The position numbers and the translations under genes are program-made. A stretch of DNA of 64,000 nucleotides from Natronomonas salina (lineage in GTDB: Archaea; Halobacteriota; Halobacteria; Halobacteriales; Haloarculaceae), in contig NZ_CP058335.1 of the NCBI RefSeq assembly GCF_013391105.1, positions 434,001 to 498,000 of the forward strand. The letters run 5' to 3'. Numbering within the stretch: position 1 is the stretch's first letter; every line of letters begins with the position of its first letter. The notes under the pieces are model-generated. The model was not told where the DNA came from, did not search any database, and worked only from the letters and a program-made list of their open reading frames with translations. Below, in pieces: positions 42,036 to 51,175 of the stretch.

Positions 42036-43232
42036 ATGTCAGACACGGACGTCGTCGTGGTCGGGGGCGGGTCGACGGGTGTCGGCGTCGCGCGGGACCT
42101 CGCGATGCGCGGCGTCGACGTGACGCTCTGCGAGCGCGGCGGCCTCGGCGCCGGCACGACGGGGCGCTCCCACGGCCTCCTCCACAGCGGCGCCCGGTAC
42201 GCGACGGCCGACCCGGAGGGCGCGTCCCACTGCATCCGGGAGAACAGAATCCTGCGGGAGATCGGCGGCGTCGCCGTCGAGGCCACGGGCGGCCTGTTCG
42301 TCCAGTTGGCGAACGACGACCCGGAACACTTCGCCCAGCGGCGTGACGCGTGCCGCGAACTCGACATCCCGGCGACGGAGCTCTCGGCCACAGAGGCACG
42401 CGAGATGGAGCCCGAACTGTCCGCCGACGTCGAGCGGGGGTTCCGGGTCCCCGACGGAGTGCTCTACCCCTCGCGACTGGTCGCAGCGACGGCCGAGAGC
42501 GCCCGACGCCACGGCGCCGAACTACGAATCGGGACTCCCGTCGAGGACGTCGTCGTCGAGGACGAACGCGTCATCGGCGTCGAGACCTCTGCTGGGCGGA
42601 TAGCCGCCGACCACGTCGTGAACGCCGGCGGCGCCTGGGCGGGCAAGGTCGCGGCCCTCGCCGGACTGGACGTCCCGATGGCTCCGACGAGGGGCGTGAT
42701 GGTCGCCGTCGACCTCGCCGGTGTCGACCGGGTCGTCAACCGCTGTCGGCCACCGGGCGACGGCGACATCGCGGTCCCCCACGCCGACCGCGTCGTCCTC
42801 GGGACGACCAGTGCGCCCGTCGTCGACCCGGACGACCATCCGACCGACGAGGCTGCCGTCGACCGGATGCTGGCGGAGGGCGCCGCGATGCTCCCGGCCG
42901 TAGCGGACGCGGCCGTCGAGGACGTCTACTGGGGCGTCCGGCCACTGTACGACGCCGGAGCTACGGGCCGGGCCGCTACCCGCTCGTTCCAGGTGTTCGA
43001 CCACGCCGAGGACGGTCGGCCGGGCATGACGACCGTCACCGGCGGGAAGCTGACCACCTACCGGCTGATGGCCGAGGCCGTCGCCGACTCGGTCTGTGAG
43101 CGACTGGGCGTCGACGAATCGAGTCGGACCGCGGACGAACCTCTTCCGGCAGATGACGCCCGAACCGTCGACGAACTCGTCGAGACGTTCGAGGCGGGCA
43201 ATCCCGCGGATGCGGACGTCGTCGAGAAGTAG
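42036..43232 (+). CDS. Short GlpA-like FAD-dependent oxidoreductase
   Basis: 398 residues. The N-terminal FAD fold (VVVVGGGSTGVGVARDLAMRG) and TTGRSHGLLHSGARYA, plus MTTVTGGKLTTYRLMAEAVA, are those of glycerol-3-phosphate dehydrogenase GlpA. Full GlpA is ~540-580 residues with a C-terminal [2Fe-2S]-type domain, absent here, and no glpB or glpC follows. It probably oxidises glycerol-3-phosphate or a related substrate, but as a variant. Confidence 0.85.
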   Translation: MSDTDVVVVGGGSTGVGVARDLAMRGVDVTLCERGGLGAGTTGRSHGLLHSGARYATADPEGASHCIRENRILREIGGVAVEATGGLFVQLANDDPEHFAQRRDACRELDIPATELSATEAREMEPELSADVERGFRVPDGVLYPSRLVAATAESARRHGAELRIGTPVEDVVVEDERVIGVETSAGRIAADHVVNAGGAWAGKVAALAGLDVPMAPTRGVMVAVDLAGVDRVVNRCRPPGDGDIAVPHADRVVLGTTSAPVVDPDDHPTDEAAVDRMLAEGAAMLPAVADAAVEDVYWGVRPLYDAGATGRAATRSFQVFDHAEDGRPGMTTVTGGKLTTYRLMAEAVADSVCERLGVDESSRTADEPLPADDARTVDELVETFEAGNPADADVVEK

Positions 43233-43247
43233 TCCTGTGGCTGACGG

Positions 43248-45557
43248 TTATTCGTTCAGGAGGATATCCAGCAGTTCCGTCGCGAGTCCCTTGTCGAGCG
43301 GGTCGTTCGCGTTCCCGCAGTGCGGCGACTGGACACAGCCGGGGCAGCCGTCCTCGCAGGGACAGCTTCCAAGCATTTCGCGGGTTGTGGACATTAGTCC
43401 CTCGACGTCCTCGTAGCCCGTCCGCGCGAGCGCGACGCCGCCCGGGTAGCCGTCGTAGACGAAGATGGTGGCGGCGCCGGTGTGTGGGTGCAGCGGCGTC
43501 GACAGCCCGCCGACGTCCCGGCGGTCGCAGAGCACCGTCGTTGGGAACATCGAGATCATGGCGTGCTCGGCGGCGTGGATGCCACCCGGGAGGTCGCCGC
43601 CCTCCTCAAGGGTGCGCTCGGCGTCCTCGGGGAGCGCGAAGTACAAGGCGCGCGTGTTGAGGCTGGTCTCCGGGAGGTCGAGTTCGACGGTCTCGAGGGG
43701 CTCGCCGCTGGAGCTGTCGAAGCGCTGGAAGCCGGTAATCTGCTTGCGCATCTCCACCTCGGCGAACCGGACGGTCACGTCGGGCCGGGTGTCGAGGGTC
43801 TGCTCGTGGAGGTCTTCCTCGACGGTGATCTCCTTGTCGTGGAGCGTCCGGGTGAAGTAGTCGGCCCAGGTGTTCTGGAGCTGTGCGACGTCGGTCCGGA
43901 GGTCCAGGTCCGTCACCTCGTAGGTCCGGCCCTGGTGGTGGTAGATGGCGCCGGGGTGGACGTCCCGGAGCGCGTCGCCGAACGAGAGCGTCGCCAGCGT
44001 GTCGCCGTCCGGCCCGAGGAGCTGGACCTCCCGTTCGTCGATGGTCCTGAGGCTCGTATCGTACTGCGGTCCGGAGCCGTCGTGGAGCCACCGGACGCCC
44101 TCGCTCGTCTCCCTTCGGGAGAGGTGACCCCGCTCGGTGAGGTCGGCGACGACGTCGGGGAACCCCTCGCCGAAGTAGCGGTCGTCCTCGGGGCGGAGCC
44201 ACGACTCGTCGGCGGCCGACCGGACGTGGTCGGGCAGGATGCGGTCGTTCTCGGGGTTGGTGACCGCCTTCTCGGGGGCGCCGTCGAAGAAGTCCCCGGG
44301 GTTGTTCATCAGGTACTGGTCGAGCTGGTCCTCGCCGGCCACCATCGCGACGAGCGAGGGGTCGGTGCCGCGGCCCGCTCGGCCCGCCTGCTGGTGGGCG
44401 GCCATCCGGGTCCCGGGGTAGCCGTCGAGGATTACGGCGTCCAGTCCGCCGATGTCGACGCCGAGTTCGAGGGCGTTCGTGCTCCAGACGCCGCGGACCT
44501 CGCCGGACTGGAGGCCCGCCTCGATCTCGCGGCGGCGCTCGTTCGTGAGCGCGGCCTGGTAGGCCTCGACGTTCCTCGCGAGGTCGTGCTCGCCGCGGTC
44601 CCGCAGGGTCTTCGCGCTCTGGGAGGCGTAGCGTTCCGCGGTCTGCCGCGCGCTCGTGAACACGAGCGTCTGGTAGCCTTTCGAGACGAGGTCGCAGAAC
44701 AGTCGCTCGGTCTCGGTGTGGCTGGACTTCCGGCGACCGCTACCCCACCCGTCGCCGCCGTACTCCGGGGGATTCCACAGCAGCCAGTGGGTCGGACCCG
44801 ACTCGCTCTCGTCGGTGTCGACCAGCCGGACGCCGTCGGGGTCCCGCCCGGTGACGGTCGCCGCGTGTTCGACGGGGTTGCCGATGGTCGCCGAGCAGCA
44901 GACGAACTCGGGGTCGGCTCCGAACTCCTCGCACATGCGCGCGAGGCGGCGGAAGACCAGCGAGACGTGGCTGCCGAAGACGCCGCGGTACTCGTGAACT
45001 TCGTCGACGACGACGGTCTCGAGCCGCTCGAAGAACCACTTCCACAGCCGACGCGCGTGCGGGAGCAGCCCGTAGTGCAGCATGTCCGGGGTGCACAGCA
45101 GGACCGTGGGCTGTCGCTCCCGGATCTTCGCCTTCTCGCTTCTGGACTGTCGGCCGGTGTACTGGGCGACGTCGACGCCGCTGGCGAACCCCAGGTCGCC
45201 GGCCAGTTCCGAGAGCGTCTCCGTCTGGTCGTTGATGAGCGCGACCTGCGGGGCGAGGTACAGCGTCGTCGCCCGGCGGTCCAGCGCCCGCTCGAAGGCC
45301 GGCACGGTGTACGCGAGGCTCTTGCCGCTGGCGGTCGCGGTCGCGACGACGGCGTCGTCGCCGTCCCTCACGGCCTCGATGGCGTCGACCTGGTGGGCGT
45401 ACAGCCGGTCGATGCCGCGGTCCTCGAGGGCGGATTCGAGGCGGGAGTCGAGTTCCACGTCGGCGAAGTTCGCCTCGCCACCCTCGAGCACCTCGTGGGC
45501 GCGGATCTGCCCCTCGTAGTACGGTCGGTCCCGCAGCCAGGCGACGGTCTCGTCCAC
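43248..45557 (-). CDS. MrfA/Hrq1-like superfamily 2 helicase with DUF1998
   Basis: 769 residues. Motif I ATASGKSLAYT, DEVH box VVVDEVHEYRG, motif III CSATIGNP, motif VI QQAGRAGRG. The C-terminal DUF1998 has a four-Cys zinc site CPCEDGCPGCVQSPHC. This architecture is that of Hrq1/MrfA (B. subtilis YprA), a 3'-5' helicase that helps repair mitomycin-type crosslinks. Transcribed alone; cytoplasmic. Confidence 0.9.
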   Translation of the reverse strand: MDETVAWLRDRPYYEGQIRAHEVLEGGEANFADVELDSRLESALEDRGIDRLYAHQVDAIEAVRDGDDAVVATATASGKSLAYTVPAFERALDRRATTLYLAPQVALINDQTETLSELAGDLGFASGVDVAQYTGRQSRSEKAKIRERQPTVLLCTPDMLHYGLLPHARRLWKWFFERLETVVVDEVHEYRGVFGSHVSLVFRRLARMCEEFGADPEFVCCSATIGNPVEHAATVTGRDPDGVRLVDTDESESGPTHWLLWNPPEYGGDGWGSGRRKSSHTETERLFCDLVSKGYQTLVFTSARQTAERYASQSAKTLRDRGEHDLARNVEAYQAALTNERRREIEAGLQSGEVRGVWSTNALELGVDIGGLDAVILDGYPGTRMAAHQQAGRAGRGTDPSLVAMVAGEDQLDQYLMNNPGDFFDGAPEKAVTNPENDRILPDHVRSAADESWLRPEDDRYFGEGFPDVVADLTERGHLSRRETSEGVRWLHDGSGPQYDTSLRTIDEREVQLLGPDGDTLATLSFGDALRDVHPGAIYHHQGRTYEVTDLDLRTDVAQLQNTWADYFTRTLHDKEITVEEDLHEQTLDTRPDVTVRFAEVEMRKQITGFQRFDSSSGEPLETVELDLPETSLNTRALYFALPEDAERTLEEGGDLPGGIHAAEHAMISMFPTTVLCDRRDVGGLSTPLHPHTGAATIFVYDGYPGGVALARTGYEDVEGLMSTTREMLGSCPCEDGCPGCVQSPHCGNANDPLDKGLATELLDILLNE

Positions 45558-45631
45558 GCCGCCCGTTGTGGGTCGGCGGCCCTAACGGTTGCGGGTCCGG
45601 GGCGGTCCTCGTCGGTCCGCCGACGGTTCCC

Positions 45632-46903
45632 TCACAGGACGTCCCGCGGGATCGCCCCGTACTCGGTGACGTGCGGCTGGGAGCCGACCGACGCGCGACC
45701 GACCTCCTTCGCCGCCTCGTAGTTGATGACGGCCACCTCGTCCTCGCCGCGGACGGGGACGAACGCGTGCTCGCCGTCCGGCGCCGTCCGGACCCAGTAG
45801 GGGTGTTCGCCCACCTCGATCGTATCGACCAGTTCGAAGTCGGAGCGGCGGACGATGGCGACGTACCACGACGTCGTGCCGGCCACGCAGACGTACTCGC
45901 CGTCGCCGGAGATGTCGATGCCGTGGTGGGCGGACTGCAGCGGGTAGTCGCCCTCGTCCTCGGGGACGTGCTCGGTCTGCGGGAGCTCCACCGTCCGCGT
46001 GATTTCGTCGGCGTCGATGTCGTACTCGTGGAAGCCGTGGAAGTAGGATATCTGGACGTAGGCTTTCCGGCCGTCGTGGGTGATCGCGATGGGCCGGACG
46101 CCCTCCTCGAACTCCGCCGTCCGGAGCGTCTCCATCGACTCGGGGTCGAGGAACGTGAGCCGATGGGGGAACGGGTCGCCGGTCTCGTGGTCCGGCAGCA
46201 CCATGTTCCCGAGGCTGCCGTTGACGAGGACCTCCCGGTCGAAGGCCGGCAGGTGGTGGTAGTGGATGCCGTGTGGGTGCTGGTGGACGTCGCCCGAAGC
46301 GACGATCTCGCCGGTCTCGGCGTCGATCTTGTGGATCTGGTCGACGGCGATGTCGGAGGTGTAGACGTACCGGCCGTCCGGGCCCAGCTTCTGGTGGTCG
46401 GCGCGGATGCCGGGGAGCTCCGTCTCCCAGCGCTTCTCGCCGGTCTCGACGTCGACGGCGACCACGTCGCCGACGTGGCCCCGGGAGGCGTACAGCGTCC
46501 GGCCGTCCGGCGAGACGTTGACGTGTTCGATGTAGTTCTCGCGGGCCCAGGCGTTCATGATCTCGGGTTCGACCTGGTCGACCAGCGCGTCCTCGAGGGC
46601 GTCCTCCTCGTCCTCGTCGGGGTAGACGGACACGGTCTCGATGTGCTCGTGGGTGCTGGCGTCGACGAGGCTCACCGAGCCGTCGGCCGCGTTGCAGGTG
46701 GCCATCACCTCGCAGGTCGCCGATCCGTTCCCGCCGGCCGACGCGGTCAGTCCGGCTACTCCGACGGCGCCGGCGGTCGACCGGATGACGTTCCGGCGGG
46801 TGAAGGCGGCCGTTCCGCCCCGGCTGGCTTCCTCCTCGGCAGTACCTCGGGTCGTTCTCCGGTCGTTGCGACGCACCGCTGGCGTCTCGTTGTCGTCGGT
46901 CAT
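45632..46903 (-). CDS. Tat-exported YncE-like seven-bladed beta-propeller protein
   Basis: 423 residues. Tat motif FTRRNVIRSTAGAVGVAGLT near residue 35, then repeated blade motifs such as HVNVSPDGRTLYASRGHVGD, KLGPDGRYVYTSDIAVD and HGIDISGDGEYVCVAG. Several His-rich loops (VHQHPHGIHYHHLP) could bind metal. Such proteins are extracellular in haloarchaea. It is divergent from an HTH regulator that may control it. Enzyme activity, if any, is unknown. Confidence 0.85.
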   Translation of the reverse strand: MTDDNETPAVRRNDRRTTRGTAEEEASRGGTAAFTRRNVIRSTAGAVGVAGLTASAGGNGSATCEVMATCNAADGSVSLVDASTHEHIETVSVYPDEDEEDALEDALVDQVEPEIMNAWARENYIEHVNVSPDGRTLYASRGHVGDVVAVDVETGEKRWETELPGIRADHQKLGPDGRYVYTSDIAVDQIHKIDAETGEIVASGDVHQHPHGIHYHHLPAFDREVLVNGSLGNMVLPDHETGDPFPHRLTFLDPESMETLRTAEFEEGVRPIAITHDGRKAYVQISYFHGFHEYDIDADEITRTVELPQTEHVPEDEGDYPLQSAHHGIDISGDGEYVCVAGTTSWYVAIVRRSDFELVDTIEVGEHPYWVRTAPDGEHAFVPVRGEDEVAVINYEAAKEVGRASVGSQPHVTEYGAIPRDVL

Positions 46904-47030
46904 GGTCAGTGGGGGTCGATCGGGTACTCGCATCGCGGTCGCGAGAGGCGACCGGCGTTCTCCGAACAGGACCCAATGGACCGAACGGACGGATGGTCGT
47001 TGTGCCGTCCAACTGAGACGCTTTATCCTC

Positions 47031-47050
47031 GATACGTATCCCGTACGTAC
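47031..47050. promoter_or_regulatory. Palindromic ATACGTAT/GTACGTAC sites in the propeller-regulator spacer
   Basis: GATACGTATC (47031-47040) and GTACGTAC (47043-47050) are perfect palindromes 2 bp apart. A related GGATACG follows at 47053-47059. They lie between the divergent propeller and HTH genes and may be binding sites of that regulator. Confidence 0.45.
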
Positions 47051-47149
47051 CTGGATACGACGGCGGCGACTACTCCGGCTCCCGCCCGGCTTAAAGCGGG
47101 GGAGATTCGCGGAGGTACAAACTTGGTGGTGTACGCGGTCCCTCCCAGT

Positions 47150-47845
47150 ATGCGGTTCGTCGAACTCCGAGTGCGACCGGGGGAGCGCTGGTTCCACCCG
47201 GTCGACCGGTACATCGCCGAGGACCCACAGCTCCGACACGGGCCGATCCACAACATCAACCGCCTCGCCGACGGGACGGCGGTCATCCTCTACGAGGTCG
47301 TCGGTCCCAAGGAGCGCATCGACGCCATCCTCGAGGAGCACGGCACCGGGATGCGCCGGGAGACCACCGCCGTGGGTGAGAACACGCTGGTGTGGGCGCA
47401 CGTCGACCCCGAGGACGACACCACGGCCTCGGTCGTCGCGGACCTCCTGGACGTCGCCGACAACTACAGCATCGTCGTCGACACGCCCATCGAGTTCACC
47501 GCCGACAACGAACTCGAGTTGACCCTGATCGGCGAGTCCAGCGTCATGCAGGAGCTGTTCGCCGATGCGCCCGAGAGCGCGCAGGTGACCGTCGAGCGGA
47601 CCGGGAACTACCAGCCGAAACAGGAGCGGCTGTTCTCGAACCTGACCGCCCGACAGCAGGACGTGCTGCTCGCGGCCATCGAGGCGGGCTACTACGACGA
47701 CCCCCGTCGGGCCACCTACGACGACGTCGCGGAGATCGTCGGCTGCAGCGCCACCACGGTCGGAGAGCACCTCAGGAAGGTCGAACGGCAGTTAGTCAGG
47801 GAGGTCGCGCCGGTCGACCGCGAACCGGCGGTGGCTCGACGCTAG
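47150..47845 (+). CDS. Bat-type HTH-10 transcriptional regulator
   Basis: 231 residues. The N-terminal ~150 residues are the ligand-binding-like part of haloarchaeal bacterioopsin-activator relatives. The C-terminal HTH_10 domain reads LTARQQDVLLAAIEAGYYD, then PRRATYDDVAEIVGCSATTV with GEHLRKVERQLV. A TATA-like CTTAAAG at 47091-47097 gives a leader of about 30 nt. It probably regulates the divergent propeller gene or itself. Confidence 0.88.
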   Translation: MRFVELRVRPGERWFHPVDRYIAEDPQLRHGPIHNINRLADGTAVILYEVVGPKERIDAILEEHGTGMRRETTAVGENTLVWAHVDPEDDTTASVVADLLDVADNYSIVVDTPIEFTADNELELTLIGESSVMQELFADAPESAQVTVERTGNYQPKQERLFSNLTARQQDVLLAAIEAGYYDDPRRATYDDVAEIVGCSATTVGEHLRKVERQLVREVAPVDREPAVARR

Positions 47846-48717
47846 GTGATCGGCGAGGTCTCCAGGCCGTCGACGAGCCGCCCGGCGAGGTCCTCGTCGG
47901 CGGCGTCGCTCTCGGCGGGGTTCTCGAGCAGCACCGTCTCGCTGGGGAACAGCTTCTCGCCGACGCGGAGGCCGTGGTCGCGGGCCGTCGAGCCCGTGAC
48001 TGTGAGGTAGATGCCGACGCCGACCGACGAGATGGCGGCCTCCTCCTCGCGCTCGTCGGGGTAGCGGAACTCGACGCCCTCCATCGCGCGGGTCCCGAGG
48101 ACGGCCCGGACGAGCCGCTCGTACCGGGGCGAGATGCACAGCGGCCCCTCGTAGTCGTCCACGAACTCACGGCTCGGGTCCTCGGCGACGTCCGGCGTCG
48201 CGAGCAGCGTGTGGTGGACCGTGTCGCCGAGGCCGCCCGCGACGCGGACGTCGGTGTCCTGCTGGTCGATCCGGTCGTTGAGCTCCGCGAGGCTGGCGAG
48301 CGGGTCGGGCTCCAGCCGGACGACCTCCTCCAGGACGAGGTCGGCGGCGTCGAAGCCGAGCGCGAACTCGTGCTTCCGGAGGGCGCGGAACGGCTCCTCG
48401 CGGCCGACCAGCTGGAGGTCGTACTCGCCGGCGTCGACGGTGAGGCTGTCGAAGACGACCCGGCGGGGCATCCCGGGGCGGGCGTCGCGAAGGAGCGTGT
48501 ACTCGGGGGCGTAGGGGTCGGTGTCGCTGTAGTCGGCCAGCCGCTCGTAGACGTCGCGGTCGGCCGCCTGGTCGCCCTTGGTGACCGCCTTCTCGTAACG
48601 GAGCGTCGAGGCCACCTCGTCGGCGACGTCCTCGACGGCCGCGAGCGCCGCGACCCGTTCGAGGACGGCCTCCAGCGGCCGGCCCTTCCGCGGCACGGCG
48701 ACGCGAATCGTCGTCAT
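47842..48717 (-). CDS. HisG-like (ATP phosphoribosyltransferase-fold) paralogue
   Basis: 291 residues. The start TTIRVAVPRKGRPLEAVLER resembles HisG's RIAVPNKGR. The C-terminal third (VGIYLTVTGSTARDHGLRVG ... ETVLLENPAE) parallels HisG's DIVSTGTTLRENGL...IL.SSA.LI. The middle differs strongly from HisG, and no his genes are nearby. It may be a substrate-binding-protein-like relative of unknown role. It overlaps the HTH gene by 4 nt, convergent. Confidence 0.6.
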   Translation of the reverse strand: MTTIRVAVPRKGRPLEAVLERVAALAAVEDVADEVASTLRYEKAVTKGDQAADRDVYERLADYSDTDPYAPEYTLLRDARPGMPRRVVFDSLTVDAGEYDLQLVGREEPFRALRKHEFALGFDAADLVLEEVVRLEPDPLASLAELNDRIDQQDTDVRVAGGLGDTVHHTLLATPDVAEDPSREFVDDYEGPLCISPRYERLVRAVLGTRAMEGVEFRYPDEREEEAAISSVGVGIYLTVTGSTARDHGLRVGEKLFPSETVLLENPAESDAADEDLAGRLVDGLETSPIT

Positions 48718-48801
48718 TGTCGAGACGTCGCCCTCGACGGATAAAACCGAACTGGTTCGCGCGAACGCGGCGGAAAACGGGTGTCGACCGGAGCGGTCTC
48801 G

Positions 48802-50160
48802 TCAGTTCTCGTCGTCCGCGTCGTCCTGCGGGGCGAGCCCGCCGAGCGCGCTGGCGAGGCGGTCGCGCATCTCGGCGACGTCCTCCAGTTCCTCGGAGAG
48901 CTCCTCGACCTCCGTCTCCAGCTCCGCGACGCGCTCGGTGGTGTCCTCGTCGACCTCCTGGCGGAACGCGCGGAGTTCGCTGGCGACCTCGTCGGCCTCG
49001 CTGGCGGCATCGTCGACGGCCGACCAGAGATCGTCGAGCTCCTCGTCCAGCTGCTCCTGGACGACCTCGTCGACGTCGTCCAGGTCCTCGAGGGCCTCGT
49101 CGACGCGGTCCTCGACGTCGGCCAGTTTCTCGTCGACGCGCACCTCCACGTCGCTGAGGCCCTCGTTGACGCGGGTCTCGAGGTCCTCGAACCGTGCCTC
49201 GAGGCGGTCCTCCATGGACTCGGCCGTCCGCTCCGCGGACTCGGCGGTCGTCTCGACGGCGTCGAGGCGGTCCTCGGTGTCCGCGATGTCACCTCGGACG
49301 TCGGCGATGAGCTGCTGGGCGTCGCCGTTCTCGTCGAGGAACTCCTCGAGGGCGTCCGTGTAGGCCTCGAGGTCCGCGACCTTGGACTGGAGGTGGTCGA
49401 TGCGGGCCTCCTCGCTGCCGGACGCGTCGTCGACGCCGAGGGCGTCGCGCAGGTCGTCGACCGCGTCGTCGTCCACGTCGCCGGAGCGGATCTCGTCGGC
49501 GAGCGCCGTGACGAGGTTCTCCGCCTCGATCCCCGTCGACGCGCCGCCGGCCGCCGCAGCGCCGGCGGCCGCTCCCGCGGTCTCCTCCTCGGGGTCCGGG
49601 AGGTCGATCGAGGTGTCCTCGGCCTCCTCGATGCCCGCGTCGGCCGGCGTCTCGTCGGCCTCGCCGGCGTCCGGCTCGGCGTCGGGGTCAGTCTCGACCC
49701 CGTCGACGGCGTCCGCGATGTCGTCGCCGGTCTCGGCGGTCTCCGCGGCGGCAGCGTCGGCCGATTCGTCCTCGACGTCCTCCTCGGGTTCGTCGAGCGG
49801 CGGGTCGACGTTCTCGATCGCCGGTTCGGTCATGAATTGCTCGACGTCGTCGGAGCCGCCCCCGCGCAGGCCGTAGATGGTCGTGAACTCCTCTCCGGGT
49901 TCGAACTCCCGCTCGAAGACGATGGTGTCGCCCTCGACGCCCCAGAACTCCGCGCCGAACTTCGGGTGGAAGCCGATGTCCTCGGGCGGGATGTGGCTGG
50001 GGACGGTGTCGACGAGGCGGACCGAGACGGTCTCCTCGCGGTCCGCGCGGATGACGAAGGTGATCGCCGGCACGGGGAAGTCGTCCGGCTCGAACGACTT
50101 CTCGACCGAGACACCGTCGCTGGACGCTGTCACGAGTTCTTCGGGGTCGGCGTTGCTCAT
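48802..50160 (-). CDS. Large acidic coiled-coil protein with N-terminal beta domain
   Basis: 452 residues. An N-terminal beta domain (residues ~10-110; FPVPAITFVIRADREETVSV ... FEREFEPGEEFTTIYGLRGG) is followed by an acidic Ala/Glu linker. A C-terminal coiled coil (~250-440) has regular heptads (DLETRVNEGLSDVEVRVDEK). There is no TM segment, signal or ATPase motif. It may be a scaffold. The leaderless TATA (CATAAGTTTATCAGG, minus strand, 50179-50193) is close to the ATG. Confidence 0.75.
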   Translation of the reverse strand: MSNADPEELVTASSDGVSVEKSFEPDDFPVPAITFVIRADREETVSVRLVDTVPSHIPPEDIGFHPKFGAEFWGVEGDTIVFEREFEPGEEFTTIYGLRGGGSDDVEQFMTEPAIENVDPPLDEPEEDVEDESADAAAAETAETGDDIADAVDGVETDPDAEPDAGEADETPADAGIEEAEDTSIDLPDPEEETAGAAAGAAAAGGASTGIEAENLVTALADEIRSGDVDDDAVDDLRDALGVDDASGSEEARIDHLQSKVADLEAYTDALEEFLDENGDAQQLIADVRGDIADTEDRLDAVETTAESAERTAESMEDRLEARFEDLETRVNEGLSDVEVRVDEKLADVEDRVDEALEDLDDVDEVVQEQLDEELDDLWSAVDDAASEADEVASELRAFRQEVDEDTTERVAELETEVEELSEELEDVAEMRDRLASALGGLAPQDDADDEN

Positions 50161-50234
50161 GCTTGGTAATGCAACTTCCGCCTGATAAACTTATGCGGGA
50201 ACTAAAGGGACTGAGCCCTCGGGGTAGGTCGGTT

Positions 50235-51062
50235 CTAGACGTCCGTCTCGTCGCCGATCTCCAGTATCTCGAGCGTTCGCGGGTGCTCGAAGCTCCTGAC
50301 GTGGTGTCGCAGCGCCTCGGGGTCGGCGGTGAGGCCCTTCCACATGTCCCAGTGGGTCGGCAGCAGTCGGTCGAGTTCCAGCTGTCGGGCCGCCTCCGCG
50401 ATCATGTTCTCGTCGGAGTACCACTGCGTGAGTTTCGGCTCGCGAGTCTCCTTGTCCGGAATCATGCCCGCTGAACCGAACGCGAGCGCGCCGAGGTCGA
50501 TATCGTACCGGTCGCCGACGGCCTCGAAGTCGTCGCTCGGTCGCGCGTCGCCGCCGTGGAAGAACGTCCCCGCGTCGTGTTCGATCACGTAGGACACGGG
50601 ATGGTCGGCGTCCGGATCGTGGGCCGGCTCGACCGAGACCGTCAGCGCGCCGATCTCGAGCGTCTCGCCCTCCTCGACGGTCACGAGGTCCTCGTCGTCG
50701 ACGTCGTACTCGTCCGTCCACCCGCTGGCGGTCTCGACGGACGGCTCCGCCCCGTAGAAGGTGGCGTTCGTCCCCTCCAGAATCGGCGCCTGTGACGGCC
50801 CGTCGACGTGGTCGGAGTGGTCGTGGGTCGCCAGGATCGCGTCGGCCTCCACGACGTCCGCCGGGTCGAACGGCACCGGGACCATCCGGACCGTCCGCGG
50901 CGGGTCTCCGGTCCCGAGGTACGGGTCGACGAACACCGTCGTCCCGTCGTCGGCCTTCAGCACGAAGCCGTTGCAACCCAGGTACCAGAGCCGCAGCCCC
51001 TCGGGGTCGGCGTCGGCGACCGCCCTCGGCAGCCAGTCGCCCCAGTCGGAGTGGACCGTCAT
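50235..51062 (-). CDS. Metallo-beta-lactamase-fold hydrolase, UlaG-like
   Basis: 275 residues. The metal site THDHSDHVDGPS is intact, and later FHGGDARPSDDF and a final PTHWDMWKG supply further His/Asp ligands. The core resembles L-ascorbate-6-phosphate lactonase UlaG and similar MBL hydrolases; the substrate is not inferable. ATG 51062 gives MTVHSDWGDWLPRAV. Confidence 0.85.
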   Translation of the reverse strand: MTVHSDWGDWLPRAVADADPEGLRLWYLGCNGFVLKADDGTTVFVDPYLGTGDPPRTVRMVPVPFDPADVVEADAILATHDHSDHVDGPSQAPILEGTNATFYGAEPSVETASGWTDEYDVDDEDLVTVEEGETLEIGALTVSVEPAHDPDADHPVSYVIEHDAGTFFHGGDARPSDDFEAVGDRYDIDLGALAFGSAGMIPDKETREPKLTQWYSDENMIAEAARQLELDRLLPTHWDMWKGLTADPEALRHHVRSFEHPRTLEILEIGDETDV

Positions 51063-51175
51063 GGTACGGAGTCCGTGAGCCGCCCTCAAAAAGCGGGCGG
51101 TCGGCCGCGCTCGTACAAAAAGCCCGCCGGATACCCGGCGGCAGGTACTTCCTGAATCCGTCCGAAGTCGGTCGC

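Noticed and set aside
43482-45722. Long plus-strand frame opposite the helicase
   Set aside because: Shadow of the DUF1998 helicase; no start signal or family match.
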